Positions 1 to 10,600 are shown, numbered from the stretch's first letter. The stretch is DNA of 64,000 nt from Dawidia cretensis (GCF_018598175.1 NZ_JAHESE010000001.1:310001-374000), one strand, 5' to 3'. The notes: generated by a model not told the origin, from the letters alone. A program made the numbers and translations.

Positions 1-1
1 A

Positions 2-2275
2 GTATATGTCAACACCGCCCACATGGGCCTGTTCAAAGTCGACGGCAACAAGCTGGTGCGGTCGCGATTAAACTTCTCGAACACCGAAGAAGTGGTTTTC
101 TCGCAAGGCTACGACAATCAATACCTCATTGGCCTTTCTGATAACAACGTATACCTGGTTGGCGAAAATCTCAAGCCCCGTTTGATCGTTCTGGAAGACG
201 AAATGTATGCCAGCGCAAGCGTGATTGTGAGCGGCACATGGATAAACAAAGATATGTTTGTGCTGGGCACGCTGCGCGGCGGCCTCATCTTCGTACAAGC
301 GAGCACCGGTAAAACACAAGAGATCGTAAACTATAATACCGGCCTGCCCGACAACGAAGTATATGCGTTGATGAGTGATCAGAGCCAAAGCATTTGGGCA
401 GCCCATGAATATGGCTTTACGCGCGTGTCACCGTATCTGCCCTTCCGCTCGTTTAGTCACTACAACGGACTGGCCGGCAACCTCCACTGCGCACGGGACT
501 TTCAAGGAAACGTCTATGCAGGCACGTCGGTGGGACTCTTCAAGCTGGAGAAAGAAGAACTCTACGATGAGATTACGTACTTCACGGAAGTGACAGAAAA
601 GAAACCGGCGACCACCGTAACGCAAGCGACGACACCGGCACCCGCTACACAAACAACGCCAACCACTCCAACGACCGAAACGACCCAGCCCGCCACGGAG
701 TCTAAACGCAAAGGACTGCTCCGTTTCCTGAAGAAAAATCGCAGTAAAGAAAGTGCACCGGTCGTAACACCCGCCAGGCCCGCTGAAACTACCACAGCGC
801 CCACACCGAATCCGTCAGTGACACCACCGCCAGGAACCGTCAAACGCAGGATTAAAAAGAGTCAGCGCGTACTCCGCACCACCACGTACCGGTATAAAAA
901 AGTACAGGGTATAAATGCCAAGATCACACAGCTGGTAATCGTCAACGACAAGCTGATTGCCGTTGGCCTGGGCGGCGCCTTTGAGATTGAAGGCCTAACC
1001 GCCCGGCCCATCCTGGAAGAGCCCGTGCGGGTAGCCTATGCTTCGCGCAACCTGAAGATGCTGCTGGTGTCGACCTACGACGACGAAATACGTGCCTTCA
1101 CACCCGACGCAACAGGGTGGGCACCGTCATCTATCCTCAGCACCGTCAACGACGACATTGAAGCCATCACGGATGGTAACAACCAGGACCTCTGGCTGTG
1201 CGCACCCGACAAAGTATACCACCTCGACGTCGCGACCGGCACGTTAAAGAATGTTGAAGGATTGCCCATCAGCAACCCCACCCTTAACAAGACTGCATGT
1301 GTACGTTGGAACAAAGAGATCGTGCTCGCCCACAAAGATGGTTTCTTCCGGTTCGATGAGCCGCAGCATACCTTTGTGCGCATCGACTCGCTGCCCAAAC
1401 CCGTGCTGCACTTCTCCGACGGCGAAGACATTCTCTACAACGACGGACGCACCTGGAACATCCTTGGCAAGACACATGGGCAAAGCAACCTGCAACTGTT
1501 AAACCTGCTGCAAAACCTACGCTTTGTGACGATTGACCAGAATGGCGAAAACCTCTGGGTTGTAACCGGCAACAACGAGCTATATAAATTCTATGGTGAA
1601 AAGCTGACGCCCTATGAAATCGGCAACAAGCCGCTCCTCAAAGCCGCCCGCAACGAAAACGAAACGATGGACCTGAGCGACTTCGCCCTGGACGAGACCA
1701 AAAGCTCGCTGACCTTTGACGTTATTCAGCCCGACTATCTCGCACCGCAGTCCATTGAGTACCGCTATCAATTGGGCGGCCTGGAAGACGAATGGTCCGA
1801 TTGGTCCGTCAGCAACAACATCATCAACTTTGCCTACCTGCCTTCCAACGACTATGTGCTGATGGTACAATCACGCGACATCTTTGGCAAGATTCGTGAG
1901 CTGCCCACCGTAGCCTTTGAAGTATTGCCGCCCTATTGGAAGCGCCCCTGGTTCTATGCCCTGGAGTTCTTTGTCTTCTCAGCCCTCGTGATGCTCTCGA
2001 TGCGCCTGAGCAGTCGCTTCCGCATTATCAGCCGGGTGCTGTCATTGCTCACCATTATCATGCTGTTGCAGTTCATTCAGACAGTCATCGCCGAAACCTT
2101 TGAGACCCGCACCAGTCCGGTCATTGATTTCTTTATACAGGTGGTGGTCGCCTTCATGATCCTGCCCGTAGAAGGCTACTTGCGCAACCTCATGTTGAAG
2201 GAAGGTACGCTCGCCGGCAGGCTGCAACGCTTCCTGACACCCGAGGCCGCCCCGGCCGACGACAAAAAAGACTAA
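2..2275 (+). CDS. Propeller / Y_Y_Y domain membrane protein, 5'-truncated
   Basis: The frame is open from the left edge (nt 2), so the true start lies outside the window; the first ATG at nt 23 is probably internal. The visible part carries regulator-propeller-type repeats (YNTGLPDNEVYALMSD and YNGLAGNLHCARDFQG, about nt 340-560), a Thr/Pro-rich low-complexity linker (about nt 597-850), more propeller-like sequence, a Y_Y_Y domain (about nt 1690-1920, with LEDEWSDWS) and three hydrophobic helices at the C-terminus (about nt 1950-2190). In Bacteroidota this sensor architecture usually ends in a histidine kinase or a DNA-binding output; here the protein stops after the membrane helices, so no output domain is present. 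A sensing or scaffolding role in the envelope is inferred only. Confidence 0.8.
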   Translation, partial: VYVNTAHMGLFKVDGNKLVRSRLNFSNTEEVVFSQGYDNQYLIGLSDNNVYLVGENLKPRLIVLEDEMYASASVIVSGTWINKDMFVLGTLRGGLIFVQASTGKTQEIVNYNTGLPDNEVYALMSDQSQSIWAAHEYGFTRVSPYLPFRSFSHYNGLAGNLHCARDFQGNVYAGTSVGLFKLEKEELYDEITYFTEVTEKKPATTVTQATTPAPATQTTPTTPTTETTQPATESKRKGLLRFLKKNRSKESAPVVTPARPAETTTAPTPNPSVTPPPGTVKRRIKKSQRVLRTTTYRYKKVQGINAKITQLVIVNDKLIAVGLGGAFEIEGLTARPILEEPVRVAYASRNLKMLLVSTYDDEIRAFTPDATGWAPSSILSTVNDDIEAITDGNNQDLWLCAPDKVYHLDVATGTLKNVEGLPISNPTLNKTACVRWNKEIVLAHKDGFFRFDEPQHTFVRIDSLPKPVLHFSDGEDILYNDGRTWNILGKTHGQSNLQLLNLLQNLRFVTIDQNGENLWVVTGNNELYKFYGEKLTPYEIGNKPLLKAARNENETMDLSDFALDETKSSLTFDVIQPDYLAPQSIEYRYQLGGLEDEWSDWSVSNNIINFAYLPSNDYVLMVQSRDIFGKIRELPTVAFEVLPPYWKRPWFYALEFFVFSALVMLSMRLSSRFRIISRVLSLLTIIMLLQFIQTVIAETFETRTSPVIDFFIQVVVAFMILPVEGYLRNLMLKEGTLAGRLQRFLTPEAAPADDKKD

Positions 2276-2313
2276 GCGCTGCCGTCCGGCTTCTTGTGTT
2301 CATGTTCTTTCGC

Positions 2314-2321
2314 TATTTTTG
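2314..2321 (+). promoter_or_regulatory. -7 promoter element TATTTTTG
   Basis: Matches the Bacteroidota -7 consensus TAnnTTTG. It ends 3 bases before the ATG of the DinB-fold gene, so the transcript would be leaderless or nearly so. A TTG-containing -33 candidate (2294-2296) is 17 bases upstream, slightly short of the usual spacing. Confidence 0.45.
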
Positions 2322-2324
2322 GAC

Positions 2325-2837
2325 ATGGCAAGACCAGATCTATCGGTAATTCCCGAGGGCTACAAAGGCTATGTGACCCTGGCAAAAGAGTACGACTTCC
2401 TCGACGCCCTCGACATCGCGCGCAAGCGCATGGACGAACTGGTACAGGCACTGCCCGAAGCCAAAGGCGAATATCGGTATGGTCCCGACAAGTGGACGAT
2501 CAAAGAGCTGCTTTGTCACCTGATCGACGCCGAGCGCATCTTTACCTACCGCGCCCTGCGTTTTGCCCGCAACGACAAGACCGCCCTGCACGGCTTTGAA
2601 GAAAACGACTACGCCCCCGAAGCCAACGCCCACGGACGCACCCTGGCCGAAATAGCACAAGAAGCCATGCACGTACGCCAGTCGACCGTCGATCTATACA
2701 AGAGCTTCACACCAGAGATGTTGCAACGATCGGGAACCGCAAATGGCAAGACATTGTCCGTATTCCACCTGGGCTACGTCATTGCCGGCCACGAGCTGCA
2801 CCACTATAACATCCTGCGGGAGCGATACCTGCAATAG
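2325..2837 (+). CDS. DinB-fold (DinB_2) family protein
   Basis: A protein of about 170 residues predicted to form the four-helix DinB/YfiT bundle, a fold used by metal-dependent enzymes such as thiol transferases. The motif LCHLIDAE near residue 65 and AGHELHHYNILRE near the C-terminus provide the three histidines (about 65, 156 and 159-160 from this start) that bind the metal in this family. I chose ATG 2325 because the alternative TTG at 2319 overlaps the promoter element. It ends 6 bases before the carboxypeptidase gene and may be co-transcribed with it. The actual substrate cannot be read from the sequence. Confidence 0.85.
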   Translation: MARPDLSVIPEGYKGYVTLAKEYDFLDALDIARKRMDELVQALPEAKGEYRYGPDKWTIKELLCHLIDAERIFTYRALRFARNDKTALHGFEENDYAPEANAHGRTLAEIAQEAMHVRQSTVDLYKSFTPEMLQRSGTANGKTLSVFHLGYVIAGHELHHYNILRERYLQ

Positions 2838-2843
2838 CCTGGC

Positions 2844-4169
2844 ATGCAGCATAGAGTTCGCTCCCTCACCGGCACGGCAATACGCCATTTTTTACTCCCA
2901 GCGATCGTCGCGACGCTTTACGCCTGCTCGCCTGTATCACCCAAAGCACTGCAAAAAAACTTTCGCCAAACGGAAGTTGCCCTGCAAGAACATGTCGGGT
3001 TTGTTCTGTACGATCCGCTTAAAAAAGAAAAGCTCGCCGACTACAACGGCAACACATATTTTACACCCGCCTCGAACACCAAGATCTTTACCTTCTTTAC
3101 AAGCTTGAAGCTGTTGGGCGACTCCATCCCCGCATTGAAGTACGTAGTGCGTGGTGATTCGCTTATCTTCTGGGGCACGGGTGACCCATCGTTCTTATAT
3201 CCCTTTGTTTTCACAAACGGCACCGCTTATACATTTCTCAAAGGCGCTCCCCAACAACTATATTTCGCAGCTGACAATTTCCCGACCGCGTTCTACGGTC
3301 CGGGGTGGGCATGGGACGACTATAACGACTACTATGCGGCTGAACGAAGCCCCCTTCCGATCTATGGCAACCTGGCTACCTTTACTACTGCCGGCAGCGC
3401 CGTGCAAGTAGAGCCGCCCTTCTTCCGCACCAGCATACTGCCAGAAGCCCTTCAGAAAAAACCAGCCATCATTCGCAACCTCGACCAAAATCAATTTATA
3501 TATCACCCCGGCGCGCAGCCTTCGACCAGGACCTTTACCATTCCCTTTAAAACCAGCTCCGTGCTGACAGCCCAACTGCTGGGTGATACCCTTAAACGCC
3601 TGATAACCGTACTGGAAAAACCGGTATCCCGCCTGGGCACAAAGACGCTGAAAGGAATACCCACTGACAGCCTGTACCGCGTCATGATGCAAGACAGCGA
3701 CAACTTTATAGCGGAACAGCTCCTGCTGGCTTGCGCCGGCATGATCAGCGATACGTTGAAGCCCGAGATCGCCATCAACTACATGAAACAGCACGACCTC
3801 CACGACCTGGTAGACGATCCCGTGTGGAAGGACGGTTCCGGTCTATCGCGTTACAATCTGTTTACACCAGGAGCGATCGTGCAACTATGGGAAAAGATAT
3901 ACCACACGGTGCCACGAGAGCGACTCTTTCCGCTCCTCGCAATCGGTGGTTCCAAAGGCACCATCCGAAGTTATTACAAAGGCGGCACGCCCTATATCTA
4001 TGGCAAGACCGGCACGCTGAGCAATAACCATTGCCTGAGCGGATTCCTGGTCGCAAAAAGCGGCCGGTTGCTGATCTTCTCGTTCATGCACAACAATTAT
4101 ACCGCATCGACTGCCATCATCCGGCAGCACATGCAGGAAACCCTGAAGAAAATCTATGAGAATTATTGA
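2844..4169 (+). CDS. dacB: D-alanyl-D-alanine carboxypeptidase, peptidase S13 (PBP4 type), lipoprotein
   Basis: Penicillin-binding protein of the S13 family, which trims or cleaves D-Ala-D-Ala peptide cross-links of peptidoglycan in the periplasm. All three active-site motifs are visible: S77-N-T-K80, S285-D-N287 and K388-T-G390. The N-terminus has a hydrophobic stretch ending in LYAC, so Cys28 is probably lipidated. At 441 residues it is close to family length. It sits head to tail with a GH3 hydrolase (one base apart), which suggests a small cell-wall recycling or turnover operon. Symbol is by family; orthology to the E. coli gene was not tested. Confidence 0.9.
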   Translation: MQHRVRSLTGTAIRHFLLPAIVATLYACSPVSPKALQKNFRQTEVALQEHVGFVLYDPLKKEKLADYNGNTYFTPASNTKIFTFFTSLKLLGDSIPALKYVVRGDSLIFWGTGDPSFLYPFVFTNGTAYTFLKGAPQQLYFAADNFPTAFYGPGWAWDDYNDYYAAERSPLPIYGNLATFTTAGSAVQVEPPFFRTSILPEALQKKPAIIRNLDQNQFIYHPGAQPSTRTFTIPFKTSSVLTAQLLGDTLKRLITVLEKPVSRLGTKTLKGIPTDSLYRVMMQDSDNFIAEQLLLACAGMISDTLKPEIAINYMKQHDLHDLVDDPVWKDGSGLSRYNLFTPGAIVQLWEKIYHTVPRERLFPLLAIGGSKGTIRSYYKGGTPYIYGKTGTLSNNHCLSGFLVAKSGRLLIFSFMHNNYTASTAIIRQHMQETLKKIYENY

Positions 4170-4170
4170 G

Positions 4171-5463
4171 ATGAAAAGACACATATCTTATCTATGCCTG
4201 TGCCTCACGGTGCTCCTGGCAACACCCCGCGCCTACGCACAAACCGATAGCCTCGATATCAAGATCGGGCAGATGATCCTCATCGGCTTTCCAAAGGCCG
4301 ACGTCGATTCGGAAGTGTTGCGCGAAATACGACAGGGCAAAGTGGGCTCGATCCTCATCTTCGAAAAGAACATTCCGCAGAAGAATTCTTTTAATGCGTT
4401 GAAAAAGATTACCTGGACGTATCAACAAGCAGCACCGATCCCGTTGTTTATTACCATCGACCAGGAAGGCGGCAAGGTGAACCGGCTGAAAGACAAATAC
4501 GGATTCCCAAAGTCGATCACAGCCGCCGACATGGCGAAGGCAAAGAACCTCGACTCCGTGCGATTCTACAGCGAGTCAACGGCCTCCACACTGGCCGGCC
4601 TGGGCATCAACGTAAACTTTGCTCCGGTGGTAGACCTCGCCTCAAACCCCACCAATCCCATTATCGCCAAACACGGCCGGGCCTTCTCGGCAAACGAAGA
4701 CACCGTAGCCTGGATGGCCAAAGAAGTAATAAAGATGCACCGGCGATACGGCGTGCTCACGTCGCTCAAACACTTCCCGGGCCACGGCAGCTCAAAAGAC
4801 GACACACACCTGGGGATGGCCGATGTTACAAACACCTGGAATGAAAAAGAGCTGAAGCCCTATAAAACACTAATAGACTCGGGCTATGTAGATGCCATCA
4901 TGACCTCGCACATTGTAAACCGCAACCTCGACAAAAACGGCTACCCGGGCACACTGTCAACCGACGTGTTGACGGGGCTGCTGCGCAACCAATATCACTT
5001 CAAAGGCGTGATCTTTACCGACGACATGCAGATGCAGGCGATTACCAAACACTACGGCTTTGAGCAAGCCATCAAAATGGCCATACTGGGGGGTGTCGAC
5101 ATCATGACCTTCTCCAACAACATCGCCGGCAGCGACCAGCGTACAGTGGACAAAGTACATACCATCATTCGTGGCATGGTAGAACGCGGTGAGATTCCCC
5201 GCCAGCGGATCGACGAAAGCTTCCGCCGCATCATGACCTTGAAGAAACGCCTCTCGCTAAACACAATGGCCGCCAGCAACCAGCAGCAGCTCGACAAGCT
5301 GAACGCCGAGTTGGCCAAAAGCCAGGATGCACTTCGTCTGAAGACACAAGAGCTTGAACAAGCACAGGCAGCGTTGCAAAAAGCCACGCAAGAAAGCCAA
5401 CGCCAGCAAAGCGAAGAGCAATCATCTAAGAAGAAAAAGAAGAAACGTAAGTCTGATCGTTAA
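4171..5463 (+). CDS. Glycoside hydrolase family 3, NagZ-like beta-N-acetylhexosaminidase
   Basis: Likely exported beta-N-acetylglucosaminidase acting on wall sugars. An earlier in-frame ATG at 4156 exists, but ATG 4171 gives a clean signal peptide ending AYA-Q (residues 1-23). The family signature is clear: IDQEGGKVNRL (97-107), KHFPGHGSS (200-208) with the histidine loop of NagZ enzymes, and FTDDMQMQA (282-290), whose Asp pair should contain the nucleophile. The last ~75 residues form a Gln/Ala-rich coiled coil ending in a Lys-rich tail, an addition not seen in plain NagZ. NagZ in proteobacteria is cytoplasmic; this signal peptide places the enzyme in the periplasm or outer membrane. Starts one base after the dacB-like stop. 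Confidence 0.88.
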   Translation: MKRHISYLCLCLTVLLATPRAYAQTDSLDIKIGQMILIGFPKADVDSEVLREIRQGKVGSILIFEKNIPQKNSFNALKKITWTYQQAAPIPLFITIDQEGGKVNRLKDKYGFPKSITAADMAKAKNLDSVRFYSESTASTLAGLGINVNFAPVVDLASNPTNPIIAKHGRAFSANEDTVAWMAKEVIKMHRRYGVLTSLKHFPGHGSSKDDTHLGMADVTNTWNEKELKPYKTLIDSGYVDAIMTSHIVNRNLDKNGYPGTLSTDVLTGLLRNQYHFKGVIFTDDMQMQAITKHYGFEQAIKMAILGGVDIMTFSNNIAGSDQRTVDKVHTIIRGMVERGEIPRQRIDESFRRIMTLKKRLSLNTMAASNQQQLDKLNAELAKSQDALRLKTQELEQAQAALQKATQESQRQQSEEQSSKKKKKKRKSDR

Positions 5464-5475
5464 GCCACACATAGT

Positions 5476-6279
5476 ATGAATGCTTTTACGATTCACCCGG
5501 CCGAAGGAGAAGAGCTGCCCATTTTGGTCAGCGTGCCGCACTGCGGCATAAGCTTCCCGGACGACATCAAAGACCAGTATAAATCGTCGCTGATCGAAGA
5601 ACCCGACGACACCGACTGGTTCGTCGACAAGCTATACGGCTTTGTTCCATCCCTGGGCATCACCATGATCTCGGCCAATTACAGCCGATGGGTGATCGAC
5701 TTGAACCGCGACCCCGATAGCAAGCCGCTCTACACCGACGGCCGCATCATCACAGCCCTATGCCCCACGACAGACTTTCTCGGCAACCCACTATATAACG
5801 ACGAACGTAAAGACGTTGCCGCGGACGAAGTAACCCGGCGTATGGATCTATACTATAAACCGTACCACCACCAGTTGAATGAGCACCTGACCCGGCTACA
5901 GGCAAAGTTCAAAAAAATATTACTGTGGGATTGTCACTCCATCCGCCAGGTAGTGCCCACCATCCAACCGGACGCCCTTCCCGACTTGATCCTCGGCGAT
6001 GTCGACGGCCGTGCAACAGATGCAGCCCTTACCCAGACTGCGCTGCAATCGCTTCGCAGCACAACATACCAGGTAAATCACAACCATCCGTTCAAAGGCG
6101 GCACCATTACCCGCCACTTCGGCGCGCCGGCCAACGGTCGTCATGCTCTGCAACTGGAAATGACCAAAGTGCACTATATGGACGACACCGAGCTGCGCTA
6201 CGACCTGCAACGGGCCACAGCCATGCAGAAGGTCTTAAAGCGTACGCTTGAAAATCTTGCCATACAGCTCCAGCAATAA
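5476..6279 (+). CDS. hutG: N-formylglutamate amidohydrolase
   Basis: Hydrolyses N-formyl-L-glutamate to formate and glutamate, the last step of the five-step histidine degradation route. Family features: VPHCGISFP near residue 21, SRWVIDLNRDPDSKPLY near residue 73, LWDCHSI near residue 154 and HPFKGGTITRHFG followed by LQLEMTK near the C-terminus; the His/Asp/Glu residues in these motifs are the expected metal ligands. 267 residues is typical. hutF starts 3 bases after the stop, which fixes the pathway assignment. No histidase or urocanase gene is in the window. The gene shares the strand with the upstream GH3 gene (12-base gap). Confidence 0.93.
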   Translation: MNAFTIHPAEGEELPILVSVPHCGISFPDDIKDQYKSSLIEEPDDTDWFVDKLYGFVPSLGITMISANYSRWVIDLNRDPDSKPLYTDGRIITALCPTTDFLGNPLYNDERKDVAADEVTRRMDLYYKPYHHQLNEHLTRLQAKFKKILLWDCHSIRQVVPTIQPDALPDLILGDVDGRATDAALTQTALQSLRSTTYQVNHNHPFKGGTITRHFGAPANGRHALQLEMTKVHYMDDTELRYDLQRATAMQKVLKRTLENLAIQLQQ

Positions 6280-6282
6280 GGC

Positions 6283-7650
6283 ATGAAACACGATCTGAAA
6301 TATTATCAATTCACCGGCTTGCTCCTACAAAGTGGCTGGCGCTCGCCGGCGGTAGTAGGCATTGATGCGCAAGGCATCATTCAATACCTAGCCGACAAGG
6401 CGCCGGCAGAGACGGCAGCCATCGAAGCTGTACAAGGCCTGGCGATCCCCGGCTTTCAAAACGCACACTCGCATGCGTTTCAATTTGCCATGGCCGGCAT
6501 GGCCGAAAAACATCCCGCCGGTTCGAACGACAACTTCTGGAGCTGGCGCGAGGCCATGTATCGTTGTGCGCTCACGATGGACCCTGATCAAATGGAAGCC
6601 GTCGCAGCCATGCTATACGCAGAATTGCTCAAGCGCGGGTATACCCACATAGCCGAATTTCACTACCTTCACCACGACAAGAACGGCAAGCCTTATAACA
6701 ACCTGGCCGAGATGGGAGAGCGACTCGTTGCCGCGGCAAAGACCACCGGTATCAAGATCACGCTCGTGCCCGTAATGTATCAGAAAGGTGGCTTTGGCGC
6801 ACCGCCGCAGCCGCGACAGATTCGATTTATCTCCAACACAACCGACGAATACTTCCAATTGCTGGATGACTCCGCCCACGCCGTGGCCGCCTACCCGCAG
6901 GCACGTCTGGGCTTTGGCGTACATTCCCTCCGGGCGGTGGAAGCGCAGGATGTTATACGCGTCATGCAGGAAGGGCCTAAGACTATACCCTTCCACCTGC
7001 ATGCAGCCGAGCAATGCAAGGAAGTAGCCGACAGTATAGCCCACTTGAAACAACGTCCCGTAGAGTGGCTGTTGAATAATCTACCCCTGAATGAGCGGGT
7101 ACACATCGTACACTGCACGCACCTGGGCGACGATGAAGTGAGTCGACTGGCAGCCAGCAAAGCGAACGTTGTTCTTTGCCCGGGCACAGAAGGCAACCTC
7201 GGCGACGGCATCTTCCGTCTAACAGACTTTGCTACGCAAGGTGGCAGCTGGTCTATCGGCACCGATAGCCACATCAGCCTCAACCCGCTGGAAGATCTAC
7301 GCTGGCTTGATTACGCCCAGCGCTTCACCACACACAAACGCAATACGTTTGATGATGGCGCGAGCACCCTGGTATATAAAACGTTGGCAGCCGGGCGTCG
7401 CGCAATGGGCGTAGAAGCCACCGACTATTTTGCCATAGGCCAGCCCCTGGATGCTGTGGTGTACAATGCCCGCACACCGTTGCTCGCACAAGCGGGACGT
7501 GAGCATTGGCTGCCGGCCATTGTATATACCTCCGACAGCTCGGCTATCCTGGGCACATTAGTGGATGGACAATGGAAAGTAAAGGGACACCACCACGTAG
7601 AAGAAACGCGCATTCTGCGCACCTTCCTGCGGTATAGCAATAGCCTCTGA
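6283..7650 (+). CDS. hutF: Formimidoylglutamate deiminase
   Basis: Amidohydrolase that converts N-formimino-L-glutamate to N-formyl-L-glutamate plus ammonia, feeding HutG next door. Visible motifs are QNAHSHAFQ (H62-x-H64 metal site), HLHAAEQ (about residue 238), HCTHL and GTDSHISLNPLEDLRWLDY near residue 325, all characteristic of HutF-type amidohydrolases. Length 455 matches the family. The pair hutG-hutF implies use of the formylglutamate route rather than glutamate formiminotransferase. It converges on the 1601-residue gene with only 8 bases between stops, and no terminator fits there. Confidence 0.94.
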   Translation: MKHDLKYYQFTGLLLQSGWRSPAVVGIDAQGIIQYLADKAPAETAAIEAVQGLAIPGFQNAHSHAFQFAMAGMAEKHPAGSNDNFWSWREAMYRCALTMDPDQMEAVAAMLYAELLKRGYTHIAEFHYLHHDKNGKPYNNLAEMGERLVAAAKTTGIKITLVPVMYQKGGFGAPPQPRQIRFISNTTDEYFQLLDDSAHAVAAYPQARLGFGVHSLRAVEAQDVIRVMQEGPKTIPFHLHAAEQCKEVADSIAHLKQRPVEWLLNNLPLNERVHIVHCTHLGDDEVSRLAASKANVVLCPGTEGNLGDGIFRLTDFATQGGSWSIGTDSHISLNPLEDLRWLDYAQRFTTHKRNTFDDGASTLVYKTLAAGRRAMGVEATDYFAIGQPLDAVVYNARTPLLAQAGREHWLPAIVYTSDSSAILGTLVDGQWKVKGHHHVEETRILRTFLRYSNSL

Positions 7651-7658
7651 TCCGATCA

Positions 7659-10600
7659 TCAGAACCCGTCGTCTTCCTTCTTCGGCTCCTTCTTCTCCTC
7701 TTCGGCCGGTTTCTCCTTGGCCACAGAAGAGCCTTCGCTCAAGCTATACGGTACATCGATGCCGTAATACTGCGCACGGAAGCGGTTGATGAAAGTGAGC
7801 GTCTCGTCGTCGCTACCGGGTATGAAAGCCACCTCGCCGATCTTGGCCTTGCCGGCATTGCTCTTCTTCGAAATGATAGTATTGAAGTCGCTGTTGGATG
7901 AATGCACCATCAGGCGGTTGTCTTCGAAGCCGAAATAATACCAGGCATCCGGTGACGCCTTAAAGAAAATGTGGGCCACCGGCGCGCCGTCTTCATTCTT
8001 ACGAATCTCGATAAAGCCTTCAAAAGCTCCATTGATGTCGTTGCGACCGATGTTGGAGATGCCAATCGTACCTTCACTATAAAACCCCTTCCGCTTCTCC
8101 GACCATTTCATGTTGACATTCGAAATGACCAGCGGCTTCGCCAGCGCAGCGATGGTACTCAGCGACACATACCCTTGCAAGCTGCGCTGCTCAAAATCTT
8201 TAACAACCTTCTCGCCAACAATGTCGGCGATCTTATACAACAGCTCGGTCTGGTCGCCCAGACCCTCGTCTGCACCTTCGTTTTTAATGACCTCTTGAAT
8301 CTGCTTACCCATGAGGTCGAACGCCCCTATCGGTACATTACTTTCCATCATCATGAACGTATTCATGCGGATCTCATTCGTCTCCATGTTACCCTGGCCG
8401 AGTGCGGTCGTCACAAGATTAAAGTCTTTCATACCTGGGAAAAGCTTGACCGGCCCTTCAAACCGCACCTGCATATTGTCGTCATTGTAGGCAAACACCT
8501 TTCCGGAAAGCGAGGTACCGGCAGCCTTCTCCAGGCTCTCAATCTTAAACTCATGCGACGCAGTATCATAATGCAGGGCACCACTCGGCGTATAAAAGTC
8601 TTCATCCTCTTCGCTCTTCTTGTCATTGACAAACGTGATGTACAGATCGTTGTCGGTCGAGAAGTGCAGGCCGGCATTGATTTTTTTACCGTCCTCGGTC
8701 ACGGCGTTGTCGAAGTCGATATGTACCTCGGTTTCATCACCGGTCTGGGCATACTCGATCCACGTATTATAGTCCTTGATCTTTTTGATGTCGAGCTTCA
8801 CAAAGCCGGTAAGCTGCAACGCCGGACGCGTGGCATACATCGTCATGTTACCTTTATAGAACATGCCGGCACCCAACACCAGCTTCTCTTTGTCCTCCAC
8901 AGCACCGGTGCCTACCGTCTGTTGCAATGCAACGGAGTTCTTGCGCGACTTAGACCGGCGCGACGTCTCCTCTACCGCGATGTCTTCGAGGTGAAAGTCC
9001 GTCATTTTAATGGCAAACGTATCGCGCAGGAAATTTACATACTGGTAAGTAGCATAACCGCTGAACTGCTTCCGCGAAATAATATCTACCACGCCCTCCG
9101 TTAGGCGGTGATAGCCATTGAGCGTATCGAGTATGATCGTAGTGTTTTTCAGCGTACCGATCTTGGCATTCTCGAGAATGAGTACTTCGTTGTTCTCGGG
9201 GGTAATCCTTGCATCCGCTACAGTAATATAGGGAATGCCGCTTACCTTCAGCTCCTGCGTCTTCAGGTTGTACTCCGCACGCTCGGCGTTGAAGTGCAGC
9301 GAATCGAGGTCTTTGCGTGTAGTATAAAAATATGACTTCTCGATGGGTACATCGGGGTCCTTACTCATGGTGATCTTCTGCTCATCAAGATCCCATCGCA
9401 TTTTCGGGATGGATGTCTTGAACTGTGCAAACGGGAACGCGATCGCCGCCACCCCTTCTACTTCCGGACTGATGTCGGCATAGTTTTCTTTCAGGTTAAA
9501 CTTCATCCGTACGTCCACACCATACAAGAGCGGTTTGTTGACGTCTTCCGACTTTACAGTGAACCGCGCGTGGCGCGCGCTGAAATCGTCGGCAGTAAAG
9601 TTCATGTTGCGTGAGATCAGCTCGCTGCCACGGGTCTCTAACTTACCAGTACCGGCAACACCTTCTTTTGATATCGTCAGCGTACCACGCATCTGAGCGG
9701 TAGAATCGTAGAAGTTAAACGGCGACTTCTGGTTCTTCAGTCGCATCTGGTCCTGCTTGGGCAACCACTTCATTTCATAGTCGGGCAGTGACGCCTGCGG
9801 GAAGCGCACATTGCCAAATTGTTTCTCGGAAATCGTAGCTCGCTCACCACGGCCCACAACCGAGTCGGGATAAAACACAAAGTCGTGCGACGCTACCGTA
9901 GCAGCCAGGTATTCAATCTTACCCGTACCACGCAGACCGCGGTTGTTCAGCGAAACCGCGCCGTGCATTTTACCATCGCCGTTGTATAGCTGGTAGCCCC
10001 CCTTCGGTATATAATGCTCAAAACCGAGCGACTTATCGGGCTGCGAATGTAGCTTCTCTTTAAAAGCGGGGAACATGCCGTTCGACACAAACGTACCGTC
10101 GAAGTTGATAGACGCCGGATCGGCATCGTTCAAGCTGTCGAGCTTAAACGGCGGCACGGCAAAGAACATCGAGCGATCGTACACGCCGCCCAAGACTTCG
10201 GGTCGATCAAAATAAATAGCACCACCACCGGATGCGTCAAGACGCGGAAAGTTGGGGATCTTTTTCATGCCCGACTTATTGCCCGCCTTGCTGATATACA
10301 ACGTACCCGATTTCTGCGAGGCATCGCCCAGACCACTCACCTTCGCGGTAGACGAATCGGCCCCCACCATGTTGTTGTTAAGCTTTCGTCGGACCATCAC
10401 GCCCTTGGCATTCCGCTCCATCACAAAGAAGTTAATGGAGTCGATGCGCGTCAGGTCGATATAGAACCCTTCGTAGTTCAGCGTAAAGCCTTTGCCGCTG
10501 ATCTCGAAATTACCGGCGTTGATGGTACCGTCGAATTTCATATCACGATTTTGCAACAGCGTGATAATGGCGCTGTCGGGCTGAATCCGTACGTTTAGTG

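Noticed and set aside
7971-9104. 377-residue open frame opposite the 1601-residue gene
   Set aside because: Antisense shadow; no domain, signal or start context, while the opposite strand has a signal peptide and continuous frame of 4.8 kb.
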